From: Lachnospiraceae bacterium
GTDB lineage: Bacteria > Bacillota > Clostridia > Lachnospirales > Lachnospiraceae
Direction: 5' to 3'
DNA length: 37,873 nucleotides
Assembly: GCA_017461775.1 (NCBI GenBank)
Contig: JAFTXD010000057.1
Location: 1 to 37,873 of the forward strand
Under the pieces are notes generated by a model. It worked only from the letters and a program-made list of their open reading frames with translations. It was not told where the DNA came from and searched no databases. Positions within the stretch are counted from its first letter, which is position 1. Each line of letters begins with the position of its first letter. The translations under genes and the position numbers were made by a program. This document shows positions 1 to 7,729 of the stretch, one piece after another.

Positions 1-501
1 GTTACCTTCGGATTCACCGGTGCTGTGGCGATGTTGCTTGCTTCTTTTATACCAACATTGCTGATCTATGGTACAGAGGGCTTTGATGTGGCACTACAGA
101 TTTATTCTCCTTTTGCCCATTGGAATATTACCATGGGAGAGGCTGTGATCATTATGGCTTTATTATATCTGGTGGTAGCAGTATTTTACAGTATTCTTAC
201 CATGTTCCTATCGGAAGCTCTTCGTAACAGCGTGGCGGTAATGGGGATTATGTTTGGTGGTATGTTATTTACCCTTTGTTATGCACCTTACACGGAGTTT
301 CGGATTTTTAACCAGATATATGAGCTGCTTCCTACCATGATTTTCGGTATGTGGGAATTTCTGGATTTGCAGTTGGTGAAGATTTTCGGTGTGTATTTCA
401 GAAATCTTCAGATAGCCCCCATATTGTATATGGTGTGCAGTGTGATATTAGTGGTCGCAGGAAGAAAATTATATAAAAACTACCAGGTGAGCGGTAGATA
501 G
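1..501 (+). CDS. Membrane protein, ABC-2 permease-like, C-terminal part
   Basis: The reading frame is open from the first base, so the gene is cut by the window edge; 166 residues are visible. They are very hydrophobic, with about four membrane segments (residues 1-20, 45-70, 75-95 and 140-160), and end in a short basic tail. There is no catalytic motif. The pattern of long membrane helices with a hydrophilic stretch between them fits the permease half of an ABC-2 transporter, but the ATPase would lie outside the window, so this is an inference. A strong terminator follows at once, so this is the last gene of its operon. Confidence 0.55.
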   Translation, partial: VTFGFTGAVAMLLASFIPTLLIYGTEGFDVALQIYSPFAHWNITMGEAVIIMALLYLVVAVFYSILTMFLSEALRNSVAVMGIMFGGMLFTLCYAPYTEFRIFNQIYELLPTMIFGMWEFLDLQLVKIFGVYFRNLQIAPILYMVCSVILVVAGRKLYKNYQVSGR

Positions 502-507
502 AGAAGA

Positions 508-547
508 AAGCTGTAAAACGCGATTGTGTTTTACAGCTTATTCTTTT
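508..547 (+). terminator. Intrinsic terminator after the ABC-2-like gene
   Basis: A perfect 12-bp stem (508-519 with 528-539, arm AAGCTGTAAAAC), an 8-base loop and a T-rich tail (ATTCTTTT) start six bases after the stop codon. Confidence 0.85.
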
Positions 548-577
548 ATAATAGTACTATAGAACCAGGAGGACATT

Positions 578-3064
578 ATGATTTACTATAAAGCGCAGAT
601 ATATTCAATGTTTGTTATAGGTGCTCTGTTTTTGATGTGTTCCTTTGGAATCAAGGAGAAGGATAAGGAGAATAAGATTTTCATCCGCATATTGATATGC
701 GGATTTATAAATCTTATTTTTGATGTTGTAACCAATTATACGGTAAATCATCTGGAGATTATACATCCGCTTTTGAACAGGATTGTACATTTGTGCTTCT
801 TCAATTCCATGGCAGCAGTGTTTACACTCTTGCATCAGTATCTAGTGGCTCTTATCGAATCAGAGGTGGGAAGGGAGCTAAAGCGAAAGGGCTGGACGAT
901 GATTCCTTATTTTGTTTTTACAGTGATGGATTGCTTCTTACCACTTTACTATGTGGAAACAGAGAATGGGAATTATTCCTATGGTGTAGCGGTCTTTGGA
1001 CTGTATGCGTGTATAGGTGTTTATCTGATTCTGATTATAGAACTGATAATGCGGTATCAGAAGGATATTTCTAAAAAGAATAAGGTGGCGGTGGGGTTGG
1101 CACTGGCTTCGTCTCTGGGAGCGTCCCTGTTCCAGGTATTTTTCCCTGCGGCGCTTACCTCTAGCTTAGGCATTGTATTGTTTTGTTTATGCACTTATAT
1201 GACGGTGGCAAATCCGGATGCTGTATTGGTACGTCTATTAAAAGAGGAAACAGCCCGTGCGGATGCTGCGAACCGTGCAAAGTCCGATTTTCTTGCCAGA
1301 ATGTCCCACGAAATCCGTACGCCGATTAATGCGATACTGGGTATGGATGAGATGATTCTCAGAGAGGGTACGGAGCCGGAGATTAAGAAATATGCCCATG
1401 ATATTAAGAGCTCCGCCAGTGCCCTCCTTAGCATCATAAATGAGATTTTAGATTCCTCTAAGATTGAATCCGGTAAGATGGAGCTGGTGAAGGATAATTA
1501 TGAAATCAGCAGTCTCTTAAATGATTTATACAATATGATTAGTGTGAGAGCCAAGGGAAAGGGACTTTCACTGATTTTTGATATTGACCCTTCCATTCCT
1601 ACGGCGTATTACGGGGACGATTTGCGAATCCGCCAGGTGCTTGTGAATCTTCTTACCAATGGGGTGAAGTATACCAAGGAAGGTAGCGTTACCTTAAGGA
1701 TTACGGGAAGAGTGGAAGGAGAGAATGCTGTTTTACATTTTTCCGTAAAGGATACGGGAATCGGTATTAAGCCGGAGGATTTGGGAAAGCTGTTTGCCAG
1801 ATTTGAGAGAATCGATGAAGCAAAGAACAGGCATGTGGAAGGTACCGGTCTGGGTATGAGTATCGCCATGCAGCTCTTAAATCTTATGGACAGTGAGCTT
1901 AAGGTAATCAGTGAATATGGTGTAGGAAGTGAATTCTACTTTGAACTGGTACAGAAAGTGGTAAAGGAAGATCCGCTGGGGGACTTCCACGAGAGGGTGT
2001 TGCGCATTTCGGAGGAATATGAGTATGACTTAAACTATACTGCGCCGGATGCCCGCATTTTGATTGTGGATGACAATGAGATGAACCGAAAGGTATTCTG
2101 TAATTTGTTAAAACAGACACAAATCAGGATATACGAGGCCGGAAGCGGCGAGGAAAGTATCGGCCTGGCCGGGCAGCAGGAGTTTGACATCATCTTCCTG
2201 GATTATATGATGCCCAACATGGATGGTGTAGAAACCCTGCAGATTATGAAGGAAAAGAAGCTGTGCGAGGCAACTCCCGTGATTATGCTGACGGCAAATG
2301 CGGTGGTAGGAGCCAGAGAGCAGTATTTAAATGCGGGCTTTGACGATTATCTGGCAAAGCCCATTGCACCGGAGAAGCTGGATAAGATGATTTTGCAGTA
2401 TCTTCCCAGAGAACTGGTAAGAGAAGGTGCTCCTGTTGCAGCGGAGCAGCCTGTTTCGCAGGAGGCAACACTGCCGCAGCTGGAGGAGTTTGATTTTGCG
2501 TATGCCATGAATTTGCTGCGTAGTGAGGAGCTTTTGCGAAAGACGCTGGAAGACTTTTTCCACCAGCTGGGGGGCCTGCCGGGAAAACTTTCGCCCTTGT
2601 ATGAGAGGATAAATGAGGAAGAGCAGTTGGCACTGTACCGAATAGAGGTACATGGGCTAAAAAGTACCGCTGCCACGGTGGGGGCATTGCTTCTATCCAA
2701 GCTGGCAAGGCTTTTGGAGGTGGCGGCCATAAATGGTGATATAAAAAGAATTATCACACTGCATCCGGTTCTGCTAGAGGAGATGGAGAAGCACAGAGAA
2801 CGAATAGGGACGATGATGCCCAAGGAAGAAAAGACGCAAATCGGCGCTATGGAAGAGATTCTTCCCTATCTGGATATGTTACAGATGAATCTGGAGAATG
2901 ACGATTATGCGGCAGCAGATTATGTGTGTGAAGTGCTGAAAAAGTACCAATATACAGAAAAAATACAGTTCCTCATGGAAGAACTTTGTACACAGGTGAT
3001 GAATTTAGAAGCAGAAGATGCTATAATAACTATTGATAAGATAAAGAAGGAATGTGAGGGATAA
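578..3064 (+). CDS. Hybrid sensor histidine kinase with receiver and HPt domains
   Basis: 828 residues. The first ~210 form six or seven membrane helices (a 7TM-type sensor without a large extracellular loop). Then come a HisKA domain with the H-box SHEIRTP (phospho-acceptor His244), a HATPase_c domain (N-box NLLTNGVKYT, G-boxes DTGIGI and GTGLGMSI), a receiver domain starting ILIVDDNE with acceptor Asp542 (FLDYMMPNMDG), and a C-terminal HPt domain with EVHGLKSTAATVGA (His692). All relay residues are present, so a His-Asp-His relay inside one protein is expected. ATG is preceded by AGGAGG at good spacing. The receiver protein encoded two bases downstream is the natural final acceptor. The signal sensed cannot be read from the sequence. 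Confidence 0.93.
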   Translation: MIYYKAQIYSMFVIGALFLMCSFGIKEKDKENKIFIRILICGFINLIFDVVTNYTVNHLEIIHPLLNRIVHLCFFNSMAAVFTLLHQYLVALIESEVGRELKRKGWTMIPYFVFTVMDCFLPLYYVETENGNYSYGVAVFGLYACIGVYLILIIELIMRYQKDISKKNKVAVGLALASSLGASLFQVFFPAALTSSLGIVLFCLCTYMTVANPDAVLVRLLKEETARADAANRAKSDFLARMSHEIRTPINAILGMDEMILREGTEPEIKKYAHDIKSSASALLSIINEILDSSKIESGKMELVKDNYEISSLLNDLYNMISVRAKGKGLSLIFDIDPSIPTAYYGDDLRIRQVLVNLLTNGVKYTKEGSVTLRITGRVEGENAVLHFSVKDTGIGIKPEDLGKLFARFERIDEAKNRHVEGTGLGMSIAMQLLNLMDSELKVISEYGVGSEFYFELVQKVVKEDPLGDFHERVLRISEEYEYDLNYTAPDARILIVDDNEMNRKVFCNLLKQTQIRIYEAGSGEESIGLAGQQEFDIIFLDYMMPNMDGVETLQIMKEKKLCEATPVIMLTANAVVGAREQYLNAGFDDYLAKPIAPEKLDKMILQYLPRELVREGAPVAAEQPVSQEATLPQLEEFDFAYAMNLLRSEELLRKTLEDFFHQLGGLPGKLSPLYERINEEEQLALYRIEVHGLKSTAATVGALLLSKLARLLEVAAINGDIKRIITLHPVLLEEMEKHRERIGTMMPKEEKTQIGAMEEILPYLDMLQMNLENDDYAAADYVCEVLKKYQYTEKIQFLMEELCTQVMNLEAEDAIITIDKIKKECEG

Positions 3065-3066
3065 GC

Positions 3067-3831
3067 ATGAAGAAAATTTTTTTCATTGGTAAGATTAACG
3101 CATTATATAAAGATATCAGCAATTATCTGAGCCAGAACTTTAAGGTGCAGATGTGCGTGGATGATCATGAGATGGTGCGTGGGATGCTGAAGGTGGAGCA
3201 GCCGGATTTAGTAATTATCAGCCTTGTGGGTCTGGATGTGGACAGCGGTAAGATTTTCAGTGAGTTAAAGTTCAATTATTCCCGCGTTCCGGTAATCTGT
3301 ATAGGTACCGAGGGTGAGGTGGAGTCTTTTAATGAGTTCTTTAAATTGGAGCAGTTCAGTTTATTAATCCGTCCGCTTAAGAATGAAAAGATTTTAGAAG
3401 AAATCTGTACGAAGCTGGAGTTGGAATATAGTGAAGAGGGTGTTGGTGCTACGCCGGAAGAGAAAGGCCGTAAGAAGGTGATTCTTTTAGTAGATGATAA
3501 TGCCATGCAGCTTCGTACCTTGAATGAGATGTTGAAGCAGACCTACGATGTACAAATGGCTACCTCCGGAATGAAGGCTCTTACACTGATTGGTAAGAAA
3601 AAACCGGACATCATTTTCCTGGATTATGAGATGCCCATGTGTGACGGTAAGATGACGCTGGAGATGATTCGTGAGGTGGAAGAGGCGAAGGATATCCCGG
3701 TAGTGTTTTTAACCGGTGTGAATGACAAGGAGCATATCGAGGCTGTGCTTAGACTGAAACCAGCGGGATACTTACTTAAGCCTGCCAGTGCAGAAATGAT
3801 ATTTAATACATTGGACAAATTTTTAGGTTAA
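3067..3831 (+). CDS. Double-receiver response regulator without output domain
   Basis: 254 residues in two receiver-like halves. The N-terminal half (about 1-118) has the fold pattern but lacks the phospho-acceptor: the strand-3 motif reads DLVIISLVG, with Ser where Asp is expected, and the conserved Lys-Pro is Arg-Pro. The C-terminal half (about 136-254) is complete: acidic pair LLVDDN, acceptor Asp186 in FLDYEMPMCDG, Thr in FLTG and Lys-Pro in LLKPAS. There is no DNA-binding, GGDEF or HD output. It starts two bases after the stop of the hybrid kinase, so the two are co-translated, and it probably receives phosphate from the HPt domain of that kinase. The pseudo-receiver may be a protein-interaction surface. 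Confidence 0.88.
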   Translation: MKKIFFIGKINALYKDISNYLSQNFKVQMCVDDHEMVRGMLKVEQPDLVIISLVGLDVDSGKIFSELKFNYSRVPVICIGTEGEVESFNEFFKLEQFSLLIRPLKNEKILEEICTKLELEYSEEGVGATPEEKGRKKVILLVDDNAMQLRTLNEMLKQTYDVQMATSGMKALTLIGKKKPDIIFLDYEMPMCDGKMTLEMIREVEEAKDIPVVFLTGVNDKEHIEAVLRLKPAGYLLKPASAEMIFNTLDKFLG

Positions 3832-3837
3832 TACAGG

Positions 3838-3873
3838 GCTCCGGAAATGAAGGTTTTCGGAGCTTTCTTTTTG
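3838..3873 (+). terminator. Terminator after the phosphorelay pair
   Basis: Ten-bp stem GCTCCGGAAA / TTTTCGGAGC (3838-3847 with 3854-3863, one G-T pair), six-base loop, then TTTCTTTTTG. Confidence 0.85.
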
Positions 3874-3877
3874 ATAC

Positions 3878-3907
3878 TTGACATAATAAGTCACATGAGA
3901 TTATAAT
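3878..3907 (+). promoter_or_regulatory. Strong sigma-A-type promoter of the TetR gene
   Basis: A consensus -35 TTGACA (3878-3883) and a consensus -10 TATAAT (3902-3907) are 18 bases apart. It lies just after the preceding terminator and about 50 bases before the regulator's ATG. The leader contains GTTATGTAAC (3917-3926, arms GTTA/TAAC) and a direct repeat GTTGC at 3932 and 3942. Either could be part of an autoregulatory operator, but that is a guess. Confidence 0.8.
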
Positions 3908-3958
3908 GAAACAAATGTTATGTAACGACTGTTGCAAAACGTTGCGAGGGAATTTGAA

Positions 3959-4570
3959 ATGCCACCAAAAGCCAAATATACCAGAGAGGAAATTATACAA
4001 AAAGCCTTTGAAATAGCTAGGGAGAAAGGAATGGAAGCGGTAGTTGCCAGAGATTTGGGGAAAGCCCTGGGGACATCTTCTTCGCCGATATTCACTGCCT
4101 TTAAGAACATGGAGGAGCTGCAGCAGGAGGTTCGGAAGGTTGCACTGAAAGAATTTGAATCCTATGTAAGTGATGCGCTGAATTACACACCGGCGTTCAA
4201 ATATGTGGGAATGAAAATGATTGAGTTTGCCATGAAGGAGCCTAAGCTGTTTCAGATTGTGTATATGTGGGAGCATGACGAAAGTGAAAGCTATTCCATG
4301 CTGATTGGTGAGCTTGGAGATACGGTGGATGTCTGCATAGAGATTATGCAGAAGGCGTATGCTTTAAACCGGCAGGAAGCGGAGCTTTTGTTCCGGCAGG
4401 TGTGGCTTCATACCTTTGGAATATGCGTGCTTGTGGCCGGGAAGGTATGCCGTTTAACACCGGAGGAAGTATCAGAGATGCTGAGTATGGAGTTTCAGGG
4501 AACCCTAATGCTGATAAAGTCCGGAGCATTTAAGGTGGAGCCGGTAAATGAAGTGAGAGACTACTTATAA
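3959..4570 (+). CDS. TetR/AcrR-family transcriptional regulator
   Basis: 203 residues. The N-terminal ~50 residues form the TetR helix-turn-helix: TREEIIQKAFEIAREKG, then VVARDLGKALGTSSSPIFTAF. The rest is a helical ligand-binding domain with no recognisable ligand signature. ATG 3959 was chosen over an in-frame TTG at 3932 because GAGGG sits eight bases before it and the protein then begins MPPKAKYTREEI, a normal TetR start. It has its own strong promoter. The phosphotransferase-creatininase-acetyltransferase operon starts downstream with no obvious promoter of its own, so this regulator is likely transcribed together with it by read-through. Confidence 0.88.
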   Translation: MPPKAKYTREEIIQKAFEIAREKGMEAVVARDLGKALGTSSSPIFTAFKNMEELQQEVRKVALKEFESYVSDALNYTPAFKYVGMKMIEFAMKEPKLFQIVYMWEHDESESYSMLIGELGDTVDVCIEIMQKAYALNRQEAELLFRQVWLHTFGICVLVAGKVCRLTPEEVSEMLSMEFQGTLMLIKSGAFKVEPVNEVRDYL

Positions 4571-4583
4571 TAGAGAACAGAAG

Positions 4584-4603
4584 AGCCAGACGCATAAGAC
4601 GCA
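4584..4603 (+). repeat. AGACGC tandem element, copy 1
   Basis: AGCCAGACGCATAAGACGCA: two AGACGC units three bases apart after AGCC. It lies 13 bases after the TetR stop codon, and its 3' end runs into the left arm of the following terminator. Related copies are at 12042 and 13279. Confidence 0.75.
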
Positions 4604-4640
4604 GAGCGAATAGCATTAAGATAACGCTTTGCGTTTTTTT
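4600..4640 (+). terminator. Terminator or attenuator between TetR and the phosphotransferase operon
   Basis: Stem CGCAGAGCG / CGCTTTGCG (4600-4608 with 4625-4633, one G-T pair) followed by seven T. Only 15 bases separate the T-tract from the next ATG (4656), already filled by the ribosome-binding site. Transcription of the next operon must therefore pass through this hairpin, which makes it a candidate attenuator. Confidence 0.8.
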
Positions 4641-4655
4641 ACTTAAGGAGGACTT

Positions 4656-5666
4656 ATGGATAAGGGAAATAATGTTGCGAGGCTTTTGTGGTGGAATTAT
4701 GCTCTTGAGGTGGTTGGTGAAGAGAAGTCCAGGGTAGGAGCCGGATCGGATACCTGGTTTGTAAGTTGTGCAAATGGAAAGTATGTGATGAAATATCCGG
4801 CGGAAAGTGAAATAAATCACCCGGAGCAGGAGCCTCTATTGTGTGAGTATCTGAATGAGTGTGGGATACCGGTTTGTCAGTTTGTAAAGAACGTGCAGGG
4901 AAGCTATTTGACGAAGGATGAGCAGGGTAGGATTTTTCATGTTCAGAGATTTATAGAGGGAAAGACGTATGAGTGGCACAGTGCACCGAAATGGTTACTT
5001 GCAGAGATGGCACATTTATTGGGAGAGATACACCGGGCTTTAAAGGATTATAAGAGGCTGAACGTAGGAATTGGAGAAGCTTTTTTCAGAAACATGACAC
5101 CGAAGTCTGCACTGAATTCCTACCAAAACTCTCTTTCCATGGCGAAAGAGCGAGGAGAGGAGGAAATTGTAGAGGACCTGGAATATAGGATTGGTCTGAT
5201 GCAGCGTTTCCCGGAGTTTTCCTTTGATTTGGCAAAGCTTTCTTGCCAGAGTACACATGGGGATTATTTCATCAGTCAGTTCTTATGCGGAGAAGGGAAA
5301 ATCAATGCCATAATTGATTGGACAACCGCATGCGTTCATCCGGTTGTGTGGGAGATTGTCAGATCCTATGTTTATGGGGCAACCTCCTGCAAGGATGGTC
5401 AGATGGATATGAATGAATTTGTCTGGTATGTGAAAGAGTACTGTAAGCATGGGAAGCTGAATCGATACGATATGGAGTGCATGGTGGATTTATTCTATTA
5501 CCAGATTGCGGTGTGTGATTATTATGGTCAGTATTATGCCGCAGATGCTGAAAACCGGTATATTTATTTGGAACAGGCAAAGCTTTCTACAAAGCTTCTG
5601 AGATGGCTTGAAAAAAATAGAGAGCAGCTGAAAGAAAAGCTTTTAGAGATGTGGGGGGAAGTATAA
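4656..5666 (+). CDS. APH/choline-kinase-like phosphotransferase with altered catalytic loop
   Basis: 336 residues of the aminoglycoside phosphotransferase (APH, PF01636) fold. Visible are a nucleotide-loop region near 27-50 (RVGAGSDTWFV...KYVMKYP), the hinge (VQRFIEGKTYEW), the catalytic loop THGDYFISQFL with His201 and Asp203, and the metal-binding IIDWTTA with Asp221. The usual catalytic loop is HxDxxxxN; here the Asn position is Gln208, which is unusual and may reduce or change kinase activity. AAGGAGG gives a clear ATG. Its stop codon directly abuts the ATG of the creatininase-family gene. The substrate is unknown; homoserine, sugar or aminoglycoside kinases share this fold, so no resistance should be inferred. 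Confidence 0.85.
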   Translation: MDKGNNVARLLWWNYALEVVGEEKSRVGAGSDTWFVSCANGKYVMKYPAESEINHPEQEPLLCEYLNECGIPVCQFVKNVQGSYLTKDEQGRIFHVQRFIEGKTYEWHSAPKWLLAEMAHLLGEIHRALKDYKRLNVGIGEAFFRNMTPKSALNSYQNSLSMAKERGEEEIVEDLEYRIGLMQRFPEFSFDLAKLSCQSTHGDYFISQFLCGEGKINAIIDWTTACVHPVVWEIVRSYVYGATSCKDGQMDMNEFVWYVKEYCKHGKLNRYDMECMVDLFYYQIAVCDYYGQYYAADAENRYIYLEQAKLSTKLLRWLEKNREQLKEKLLEMWGEV

Positions 5667-6503
5667 ATGTCTTTTGATATTTTTAAGGATACTATGGTAA
5701 CAGAGAATTGGCAGAAGATTGAAAAAGTGGCAGAAAAGGCAGTGCCGGTATTATTTCCACTGGGAGTTATTGAGGAGCATGGACCGCACTTACCCCTTGG
5801 CTGTGATATTTACTGGAGTGTAAGCATGTGCCAAAGGGTGAAGAAACAGTTGGAAGCTATGGGCAGGGAATGTGTGATTGCGCCGCCATACTATTGGGGA
5901 GTCAATTACTGTACCGGAGGTTTTCCGGGAAGTTTTTCTTTAAGGCCTGAGACCATGAGGCAGGTGTTATTTGAGTGCTTTGAAAATCTGAAAAGCTTTG
6001 GCTTTTCAGATATATACTGCTTCAGCTACCATGGGGATTCCAAGCATGTGAAGTCCATCGTGGAAGCTGTGCAGAGAGCAAACAAGGAGATTGGTGTTTG
6101 CGCAAAACTGGTGCTGGAGTCCATGGATTTGCAGCTCTATGGCTGGAAGGGAGATGAAGACTTTTTACTTGTTTCTAACCCGCCTTATCCTATGGAGTGG
6201 TTTGAAGAGCAGGAACCCGGGGAGAGGGGACTTTTGGATATTCACGGTGGCGCCTTTGAAACTGCAGTGATAAATCAGTTCTGTCCGGAGCAGGTGGATT
6301 TAGAATTGGCAAAACAGCTGAAATCATCTTCTTTAAATCGGGAAGGGATGAAGAAATGGCTACAGGGCGGCCAGGCTACCAGAGAGGTGGTACCTCTTGG
6401 CTACGCAGGCAATCCGGCAGGGTATGAGGCTGTGAGTAAGCATGTAGAGGAGATGCTTGCTTTGCAGGTAGAGGATATTGCGGAAAGAATTGTGAAAGGG
6501 TGA
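5667..6503 (+). CDS. Creatininase-family amidohydrolase
   Basis: 278 residues. The family signature PLGVIEEHGPHLPLGCD carries the expected metal ligands Glu36, His38 and Asp47; a second conserved His lies in SYHGDSKH near 120, and a Glu in DIHGGAFETA (His193, Glu198). Members of PF02633 are metal-dependent cyclic amide or formamide hydrolases (creatinine, F420 precursor, mycofactocin peptide), so the exact substrate cannot be assigned. The ATG follows immediately after the stop of the phosphotransferase, with GGGGGGAAG upstream, which implies translational coupling. The next gene overlaps its stop codon. The three genes look like one small-molecule modification operon. Confidence 0.88.
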   Translation: MSFDIFKDTMVTENWQKIEKVAEKAVPVLFPLGVIEEHGPHLPLGCDIYWSVSMCQRVKKQLEAMGRECVIAPPYYWGVNYCTGGFPGSFSLRPETMRQVLFECFENLKSFGFSDIYCFSYHGDSKHVKSIVEAVQRANKEIGVCAKLVLESMDLQLYGWKGDEDFLLVSNPPYPMEWFEEQEPGERGLLDIHGGAFETAVINQFCPEQVDLELAKQLKSSSLNREGMKKWLQGGQATREVVPLGYAGNPAGYEAVSKHVEEMLALQVEDIAERIVKG

Positions 6504-7405
6504 TGAGACAAATGATGATAAAAAAAGTATATAGAGATGATAAGGATATGCTGGATTCCTTCAATGAGCTGACAAGGAATACCTTTGGGTTTGATTTCAC
6601 CGGCTGGCATGCAGCAGGGCATTTTGGTGAGATGTATGTTCCACATGTAATACTTAAGGATGGCAAAGTGGTTTCCAACGTCTCCGTGAACAAGATGCAG
6701 TTCGATGTGGATGGAGTGATTAAAAATTACATACAGCTTGGCACTGTCATGACGGATGGGGGATGTCGTGGTCAGGGACTGAATCGTGAGATTATGGAAG
6801 GGATTTTGCAGGAGTATACCGGAAATGTGGACGGAATCTATCTGTTTGGTAACGATAGTGTGCTGGATTATTATCCGAAATTTGGGTTTGTTCCATGTGA
6901 AGAATATGAGTACTACTTACCATATGAAGGGGAAAATGATGTAGTGCCATATGAACTGGAAAAAGTGGATATGAGGGACACAGAGCAAGTAAGCAAGTTA
7001 GATGCTGTTGTGAAGGATTACTTTCAGGATAAAGAGGTATCTAATGAAAATGATGCTTTGTATATGAGTGAGAATCTGGATTTGTATCACTTCTGGTTGG
7101 ATGCTGAGTATCCGGACAGTATTTTCTATATTCCGGAAGCGCAGGCATATGCGGTTTTAGCCATAGAGGACGATAAGCTTTATCTTTACCAGATTTTTGG
7201 AAAGCAGAAGGTGGATATTAAGAGACTGGCTAAGGCCATGGAAGGTAACTTTTCAGAGATTGTGTTGGGATATACCCCGATACATAAGGATGATTTTGGC
7301 GTAAGGGTACATAAGGAAGAGGATTGTACCTTGTTCATCTTGGGGGATGATTTAAAGTGTATAAGTGAAGGGAAGATGATGTTCCCGCTTTTGTCACATG
7401 CGTAA
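6503..7405 (+). CDS. Two-domain GNAT-family acetyltransferase
   Basis: 300 residues. The N-terminal GNAT domain carries the acetyl-CoA loop in GTVMTDGGCRGQGLNREIM (Q/RxxGxG/A as RGQGLN, about residue 90) and the usual late motif DYYPKFGFVP. The C-terminal half (about 150-300) is a second, GNAT- or SCP2-like alpha/beta domain without an acetyl-CoA loop. Start choice: ATG 6503 overlaps the stop of the creatininase gene; GTG 6500 and ATG 6512 are also in frame, and 6512 has better spacing to AAAGGG, so the start may move by a few residues. It is the last gene of the three-gene operon. Its acetyl acceptor is unknown. Confidence 0.85.
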   Translation: MRQMMIKKVYRDDKDMLDSFNELTRNTFGFDFTGWHAAGHFGEMYVPHVILKDGKVVSNVSVNKMQFDVDGVIKNYIQLGTVMTDGGCRGQGLNREIMEGILQEYTGNVDGIYLFGNDSVLDYYPKFGFVPCEEYEYYLPYEGENDVVPYELEKVDMRDTEQVSKLDAVVKDYFQDKEVSNENDALYMSENLDLYHFWLDAEYPDSIFYIPEAQAYAVLAIEDDKLYLYQIFGKQKVDIKRLAKAMEGNFSEIVLGYTPIHKDDFGVRVHKEEDCTLFILGDDLKCISEGKMMFPLLSHA

Positions 7406-7635
7406 GAAGATGCTATTTACACAGTAGATTTGGAGGAAACTATGAATGTAGAAAAGAACATGTATTGGGCAGTGAGCTTAGAACTGATAAGCTCTAAAGA
7501 GGCTGTTACATTTTATGCAAAGAAATGATTTGGGGAAAGGCCTTGTGTTTGGGATGGTCCGGGGATGTTCAAAATGATTCGATGAAATGTGACAGAGCGA
7601 ATTTGAAGTTGTAAAAGGGAAAGGAGGTGTTCGGC

Positions 7636-7695
7636 ATGAGAACTACACGCCGAGATAAAAGAGAAATGATGATGAAGGTGAATGACGAATATTAA
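7636..7695 (+). CDS. Possible leader peptide of 19 residues
   Basis: ATG 7636 has an excellent AAAGGAGG site eight bases upstream. The peptide MRTTRRDKREMMMKVNDEY is basic and has three consecutive Met. It ends three bases before a 7-bp hairpin that immediately precedes the ribosome-binding site of the APH-like kinase gene. The order peptide-hairpin-gene recalls the leaders of erm and cat genes. It could also be a decayed N-terminus, and no homology is recognised. Confidence 0.35.
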   Translation: MRTTRRDKREMMMKVNDEY

Positions 7696-7698
7696 CAG

Positions 7699-7717
7699 GC
7701 AGGCATAAGGTGCCTGC
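7699..7717 (+). promoter_or_regulatory. Leader hairpin before the second APH-like gene
   Basis: Perfect stem GCAGGCA / TGCCTGC (7699-7705 with 7711-7717), loop TAAGG, no T-tract. The ribosome-binding site AGAAAGGG starts at its 3' edge, so the structure could affect translation of the gene at 7730. Confidence 0.5.
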
Positions 7718-7729
7718 AGAAAGGGTACT

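Larger units (their letters stand above)
7406..7729 (+). other. 324-base gap with decayed coding sequence and a leader-like unit
   Basis: A 28-codon ORF at 7442-7528 has a good GGAGG site and then stops; protein-like text continues after that stop (FGERPCVWDGPGMFKMIR, about 7529-7582) before a second stop. I read this as remains of a broken gene rather than a working peptide, although I do not recognise its family. From about 7617 there is an AAAGGAGG site, a 19-codon ORF and a hairpin, described separately. Confidence 0.5.

Noticed and set aside
2283-2823. Three overlapping minus-strand frames opposite the hybrid kinase
   Set aside because: They lie opposite the receiver and HPt region; the sense strand has intact domain motifs.
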